Shown here: positions 59,474 through 64,000 of the stretch, piece after piece
Layout: the number at the start of each line of letters is the position of its first letter
Numbering within the stretch: the stretch's first letter is position 1
Assembly (NCBI GenBank): GCA_964023205.1
Contig: OZ026833.1
Span: 5,041,138-5,105,137 of the forward strand
Direction of reading: 5' to 3'
From: Lutraria lutraria
Taxonomy: Eukaryota; Mollusca; Bivalvia; Venerida; Mactridae
Length of the DNA stretch: 64,000 nt
Notes under the pieces: model-generated
Told to the model about the DNA's origin: nothing
Database searches by the model: none
Seen by the model: only the letters and a program-made list of their open reading frames with translations
Position numbers and translations under genes: made by a program

Positions 59474-60125
59474 CTGTGTGTAATTGTACACTTGTCCAAC
59501 ACATGTACATTCGGAAGTGAATATTTGTATATTTTCATCATTTTTTCTGTGTGTTTTTTTTTCATAGTACAACGCCATTGAATATGCATTTATATGTAGA
59601 AATAGGCGTTTAATGAAATGTTCACGCCTGTGAGTTTAATGTTGATTAGAACTTGCCGTATATACTCCAGATTCTCTTCTTGCCTTTCACAAAACTTTGC
59701 ATCTTGTAAAATTAAATTTCTTTTTTAACTTGCTCGTGTAATTAATCCATTCTAAGCAATCGAAATTAGTTTTGTCTTACAAAATTTTACAGGGACAAAT
59801 ACAGGAAGCGCTATTGATAGTTTAAAACATATCCAACGCACAGAAATCAGATACCATTTTCGAAACTTTGGTATGGGACCAAAAAAAGACAAAAGCGAAA
59901 TGAAAAAAAAATCTGAAAGTTTAAAACTGGAAGAAAATACATAAATGTTTAATTTGAATCGGAAGAAAATTTTATGAACGTTCACAATTATATTTCGTAA
60001 TAGTCCAATTCAATTTGAATCGATCAACAATACAGGAATGCTTAAATAACAGTAGACGTCCAATAGTTACTACATTGTATAAATGTGAACTGTATTATGA
60101 TTAGTCAGTCGTACGTTCTTTATCA
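59474..60125. other. Unassigned DNA, with one weak exon-like frame
   Basis: From 59790, after TTTTACAG, a plus frame stays open for about 50 codons to about 59943 (Lys/Glu-rich at the end). The polypyrimidine tract is poor and no domain is seen, so no exon is called. Confidence 0.3.
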
Positions 60126-60366
60126 GCCGCGCCCGTGGTCCAGTGGTAAGGGTGCTGGATTCGTAACCCGGCGGTCCGCGTTCGATTCCCGGTCGCGGAC
60201 TGAACATGAAAAATGCCCATTGTTCCTTCCGTGACATGTGGAGAAGATTCCGGTTCCTAGTGAAAGGGAAAGTTAGTACTGGTTAGAATGTAGTCCAGGA
60301 AATCTGGTTAAATGAACCAGCCGCCGTATATAACTGAAATTTATAGAAAAACGGCATTAAACCCAA
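60126..60366 (+). mobile_element. SINE family A, best preserved copy
   Basis: The tRNA-like head spans 60126-60197. The A-box region is CGTGGTCCAGTGGTAAGG. The anticodon-arm region is GCTGGATTCGTAACCCGGC (loop TTCGTAA, a Thr-CGT-like anticodon if read as tRNA). The B box is GCGTTCGATTCCCGG. The body has AGATTCCGGTTCCTAGTG, AAAGTTAGTACTGGTTAG and AATGTAGTCCAGG. The tail is CCGCCGTATATAACTGAAAT and AAAAACGGCATTAAACCC. Good promoter boxes make this the copy most likely to be recently inserted. Confidence 0.88.
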
Positions 60367-60999
60367 ATATATACTGCGTTCCATATATACCAGACCATTA
60401 TTGTAGCACTATAAATTCACATTGGTATTTTTATCATTTACATACAAATTCGAAGAATAAAGATTTATGAATAGTTAAGGCTCAATCCCATGATAGGCAT
60501 ATATACAAATAAATCTGGACATTATAGTTAATTAATTCGAACAATAATTGATGGAAAACGGCAATTAAGTCTCGATTAGAATTCAACCGTTATTAATGTC
60601 AAAATCGTTTCAGTGTTGGTACTGTGGAGAAATATTTTTTAGGATAAAAATGACTCACAAATGATTTACTCAGAAAGTTACTAGTTTACCAGTTTAAAAA
60701 ATACAACAACTATGTAAAGATTAGATTGCTGGCATATTTAGATAGTTTGTAAGTAAATACGTATACAAATGTACATTTATAAATGAAATAAGGTACATCA
60801 AATAGTTCTATCATGCTGAACACAATTCAAAGTACATGTATAATTTTAACTTCATGATCCTTTGAACAAATCACTGGCATTTACAGACAATACTACATTT
60901 GTATTTCCCAAAATGTATATGTAAACACTGTTTAAAAACTCCGGAGTTACCGCTTAGGTTAGACAATTTTTGAACGGTATAAAATATTCATTTTCGCTC
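60367..60999. other. Unassigned AT-rich DNA
   Basis: No supported feature. Confidence 0.4.
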
Positions 61000-61090
61000 A
61001 GTTACATACGGCGGTCGGTTCACCGAACCAGTTTTCAGTTTTCCTAGACTGTACTCTTACCAAATTACCAGTACTAACACGCCTTTCCAT
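61000..61090 (-). mobile_element. SINE family A, 3-prime part only, minus strand
   Basis: CAGTTACATACGGCGGTCGG, TTCACCGAACCAG, CCTAGACTGTACTCTTACC and CAGTACTAACACGCCTTTCC match the inverted tail and core. The head is absent. Confidence 0.65.
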
Positions 61091-61139
61091 TTTTATTGTC
61101 GCTTTTGCTTAAGGTAAGGATTTCAAGACGTTTAAAAAT

Positions 61140-61310
61140 AGTAAAATGTCTCCGTTGTCGAGGGGTTATGGTTTCTGACCAGTAATCACTAGTCTTACAC
61201 CGCTTTGAGCATTTAAAAAATGAGGATCTGACCAGCTGGTTTACTGAAGGTCGGTGGATCTACCCAGGTGTATATCTAGATCTTCAGTTACCGTTAAATT
61301 TGGAGAAAAA
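61140..61310 (+). mobile_element. SINE family B, plus strand, decayed
   Basis: GTTGTCGAGGGGTTATGGTT, TCTGACCAGTAATCACTAG, then ACCAGCTGGTTTACTGAAGG, TCGGTGGATCTACCCAGG. It is the only plus-strand copy of family B in the window. The B-box region (ACCGCTTTGAGC) is degraded. Confidence 0.55.
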
Positions 61311-61652
61311 TAATAAAAGAAGATTCAAGTTGTTTTCTGCAGAATATTTTTTAAATGTTTCATACGTTCGTACGTACAACATCACATAAATGAGCATTGA
61401 TAAGAATATCGACGTGATGACACATTACACGTTGTAGTTAACTGTTGTCGCATCGCGTGACTCGTCATTTGATTGGATAACGCCTTTTCTGATAGAGCCA
61501 CAAATTGCGTGCTGGCATGTAATCGGTTCACAAACGAGGCTCGGAAATTAGAAACGAGCCACCTTGCGATCGTCATGGGAAAATAGAAATGTATTACTTT
61601 TATGTATAACAGAGACAAACAAAAAAGACATTTTAGATGAGTTATCATTAAA
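61311..61652. other. Unassigned DNA
   Basis: No supported feature. Confidence 0.4.
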
Positions 61653-61805
61653 TAGCATTATTGTTTTGATTTGCATAGATAGCATAATTGTTTTGATTTG
61701 CATTGATAGCAGAATTGTTTTGATTTGCATACTTTTATTAGATAGCATTGTTGTACTGATTTGCCTAAATAACGTTATTGTTTTATTTGCAATTTGCATA
61801 AACGG
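61653..61805. repeat. Tandem array, 27-bp unit, about 5-6 copies, with octamer motif
   Basis: The unit is TAGCATTATTGTTTTGATTT followed by GCATAGA, at about 61655, 61680, 61707, 61741 and further decayed ones. Each good unit contains GATTTGCAT, which includes the ATTTGCAT octamer bound by POU factors. The 109-codon plus frame running through it (Ile/Val/Leu-rich) is repeat-driven. Confidence 0.8.
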
Positions 61806-61898
61806 CGTTATTTTTGTATTTTTTATTAAGACTTACTCTTGTTTATACATTGAACATCTGTCATATATTATAATTTATAATATAACGGTCTAAAATTT

Positions 61899-62130
61899 AG
61901 GCCGCGGACGTTATATGCTAGTCTTGTTGTCGTGCGATTGGGGTTCGAATCCCGGTCAACGCAGATCAAACCCTTAGAACTAAGAAAATTAAATAAAAGT
62001 GTCGAATTTCCTCAAAATGTTGAAAGGCTTCTTGCTGAAGGGTAAGTTTGTATTGATTATGTGTAAGGTGAACAGTCCGCCATATACAACCGAAATACCG
62101 TTAAAACGGCGTTAAACTGCATGATTGAAA
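61899..62130 (+). mobile_element. SINE family A, plus strand, decayed core
   Basis: The head is AGGCCGCGGACGTTATATGC, TAGTCTTGTTGTCGTGCGAT, with intact B box GGGGTTCGAATCCCGGTC. The core has AGGCTTCTTGCTGAAGGGTA and AGTTTGTATTGATTATGTG. The tail is CCGCCATATACAACCGAAAT and TAAAACGGCGTTAAACTGC. Confidence 0.78.
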
Positions 62131-62255
62131 CAAGTTTGATATTTACAACATATGTATAATATACTAACATTTATGTAAACATATACATATGTATTTTCTG
62201 AAAGGCCATTTGAAACGTAATTCCATCGCTTTTAACACAGTCATATGTTACACAG

Positions 62256-62345
62256 TTAAACCCCTGTAACCCGGACCCCTTCTGGACTGGAGTCCGTTTT
62301 CCGGAGAATTCCTGTTTTCAGAGAACTTTTGATTCGTGTTTAATT
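62256..62345 (-). mobile_element. MITE, family 3, partial
   Basis: CAGTTAAACCCCTGTAACCC, GGACCCCTTCTGGACTGGAG, TCCGGAGAATTCCTG match the right half of the 13710 copy in inverted orientation. The far end is not found. Confidence 0.5.
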
Positions 62346-62593
62346 ACTAGTATATCAGATGACGTCATAATTTGCGTCACCAAGGAAGCCAGCGGCTATA
62401 AAAAACGTTTTATTACTCCGAATGCGGTCGTTTATACCGTGAATATTTGGTGTTACATTTAATACAATATAAAATAATTATTTATAAAAAAAAACGGAGT
62501 TAGATGTCAAGTAACGTAAATGGTGCAATTTACTGAAATGGAATTCAATAAAACATTATTTTTCTTGAACTTTTCTTGCATGCTTTATGAATA
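62346..62593. other. Unassigned DNA
   Basis: No supported feature. Confidence 0.4.
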
Positions 62594-62693
62594 CAGTACA
62601 ACCTCTTCAGAGCGGCACTCCTTGAGCAAAAACCTCCCAACAACAACATAATATTGCTACTCCCAAAGGGTGTTGCTTTGGCGAGGTTGCACT
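62594..62693 (+). mobile_element. MITE, family 1, internally deleted copy
   Basis: Left CAGTACAACCTCTTCAGAGC, GGCACTCCTTGAGCAAAAAC, then directly ACAACATAATATTGCTACTC, CCAAAGGGTGTTGC and GCGAGGTTGCACT. About 75 bp of the middle (CCACTGCACGATTTAACT region) is deleted relative to 50803-50977. TA precedes CAGT at 62592-62593; the right flank is TA-like (TTAA). Confidence 0.8.
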
Positions 62694-63462
62694 TAACTAT
62701 AATAGTTCATGAAGAATAACTACTAGTATCCGACAAGGGATGTCACAAGGGATGTCACGTGATATTGTTCGTCTCAGTTTGGTTCATAATATCCCGGAAA
62801 TATCCTGAACACTAATATTTTGATAACATATTAACCATGTAGCAATGAAAACCAAATTTTATATTTTGGAATTTACAAATTAAACATTGATTTTATATCA
62901 CAAACTCTGACAAGAAAAGCTTATTATTGATGGCTTCAATTACTTCTTGAAACTATTTGAGAATTGCATGACGAAGTACTATTTTCTGTCATAAATATTC
63001 CAGGAAAGCACCGGGTTGATTACTAATGTAATGGCTTTCCTAAACGATTCGGCAAAGCTCTATCAACGTTTTTGAAAGACGACTACATGTTACTGTTTTT
63101 TATTTGTAAGATATATTTTCTGCCTTTTAAGTTGAAACTGTTCAGATGTTTACTATACCAGTGTACAATTCGTACAACGACATTGTTTAATTGTCATAAA
63201 AAATATATCCAGCTTTTCGTGGCAAAGGAGTCCATGGTAATGTAAATGTGTTGTTTGTTGATGGGGTAAGTTTGGCGCGTAACAAAACAGAGTGAAGAAA
63301 ATAAAGTAAACCACGTGACCAACCGAGCGGATATAGCCGAGATTATACGGACGCAGCTTTATTAGGTCTAAAAATAATGAATTTTAAAGGTCTGCTAAGA
63401 CATGTTTCTGAGCAACCTACTGGAACCTTTCAATGTTTAACTCGAAAGGGAGTTGTGAAACA
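62694..63462. other. Unassigned DNA, includes second copy of an E-box dispersed repeat
   Basis: About 63285-63325 (AGTGAAGAAAATAAAGTAAA, CCACGTGACCA) matches 5640-5690. A local direct repeat, GACAAGGGATGTCACAAGGG near 62733, is present. No gene. Confidence 0.45.
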
Positions 63463-63527
63463 TGTTTTGGTTCATAGTTTATGTTTTGGTTCATTGTTTA
63501 TGTTTTGGTTCATTGTTAATAAGTACA
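63463..63527. repeat. Small tandem repeat, 22-bp unit, 3 copies
   Basis: TATGTTTTGGTTCATTGTT occurs three times in a row (the first copy as CATGTTTTGGTTCATAGTT). Confidence 0.85.
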
Positions 63528-64000
63528 CAGCTCAACTTTTATAATTGGTCACGAAGTTTTTTTAATATTTAACAAACTTGTTTACGGTCCAAATAAGGCC
63601 ACCAAAGACTTTTACAATAATACAGAATGTCACATTACATGATATTTTGAAATAATAAAGATTATGATTCCATTTAACGACAATATACGCTTTATCTGTT
63701 AGGCATAAAAAAATAAAGAAAGAAATAGTACCGCTCACAAAATAACCAGAATAGACCATGTGACCGAGAGATTTGTATATTGTGGTAGACTTGATTATTC
63801 GTAAATATGTGAGCTCAGATAACAATGCAATTTCATATAGTCCACATTACTATAAGAGGTGATTTTTTTCCATATTTTTTTCCTTTTGTTTTCCATTCCT
63901 TTCTCCAAATGCTCATTACTACTTATTGCTGTATACTTCCAGCAGAATAATGTACTAAATGCTAACACTTTCTATCCATACGACAGAATAAAGCGGTCTT
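63528..64000. other. Unassigned AT-rich DNA
   Basis: An 87-codon minus frame (63562-63825) has a hydrophobic middle but no recognised family or start context. No gene is called. Confidence 0.35.

Noticed and set aside
59790..59943. Possible exon 2 after TTTTACAG
   Set aside because: Open for about 50 codons in the right phase, but the polypyrimidine tract is weak, the peptide does not resemble a receptor amino-terminal domain, and it runs to a stop with no clear donor.
60126..60197. tRNA gene (Thr-like anticodon CGT)
   Set aside because: A and B boxes are good, but the anticodon stem has a mismatch and the sequence continues into the SINE A body and tail shared by other copies.

Overview
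The window is AT-rich animal nuclear DNA, most likely from a bivalve or other mollusc. The evidence is the repeat content: several tRNA-derived SINE families whose tails end in motifs such as ACGGCGTTAAAC, and short terminal-inverted-repeat (TIR) elements of kinds that are abundant in molluscan genomes. There is no operon structure, no bacterial gene, no rRNA and no convincing stand-alone tRNA gene. The species call is inference; no marker gene is present.

Coding content is very small. The best-supported coding pieces are three short plus-strand first exons at 21426-21513, 46795-46885 and 52956-53067. Each has an A-rich start context, a hydrophobic signal peptide, a short polar tail and a strong GT donor, and each stops after the first base of a glycine codon (phase 1). 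Two end in Leu-Lys-Phe-(Gly) and one in Ile-Pro-Leu-(Gly). This resembles the first coding exon of ionotropic glutamate receptor subunits (kainate/AMPA type). I could not find matching downstream exons in the window, so these are either alternative first exons of one gene continuing to the right, or first exons of tandem paralogues. The long open frames (up to 927 codons) are all products of tandem repeats whose unit length is divisible by three.

The rest is repeats. Layout: 0-8.2 kb, TIR elements, a 23-bp minisatellite and SINEs; 8.2-18 kb, scattered SINEs, a decayed LINE end, TIR elements and a GC-richer patch; 20-24 kb, a 20-bp array, first exon A, and a 28-bp array of about 60 copies; 25-32 kb, SINEs, MITEs including a TTAA-flanked palindrome, a 60-bp array interrupted by a dispersed repeat, and TTG/GGT low-complexity DNA; 32.6-34.6 kb, a 36-bp array of about 55 copies; 40-46.1 kb, 30-bp, 70-bp and 54-bp arrays; 46.8-53.1 kb, first exons B and C; 55-59 kb, 48-bp, 20-bp, 40-bp and ACAG arrays; 59-64 kb, LINE remnant, SINEs and MITEs. 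Tandem arrays cover about 11.8 kb, roughly 18 percent of the window.

The most striking structural observation is that two different short TIR elements, both flanked by TA and both starting CAGT, have each been expanded internally into a minisatellite (54-bp unit at 43.2-46.0 kb; 70-bp unit at 41.9-42.7 kb) while keeping their original ends. Unexpanded relatives elsewhere in the window show the starting form.
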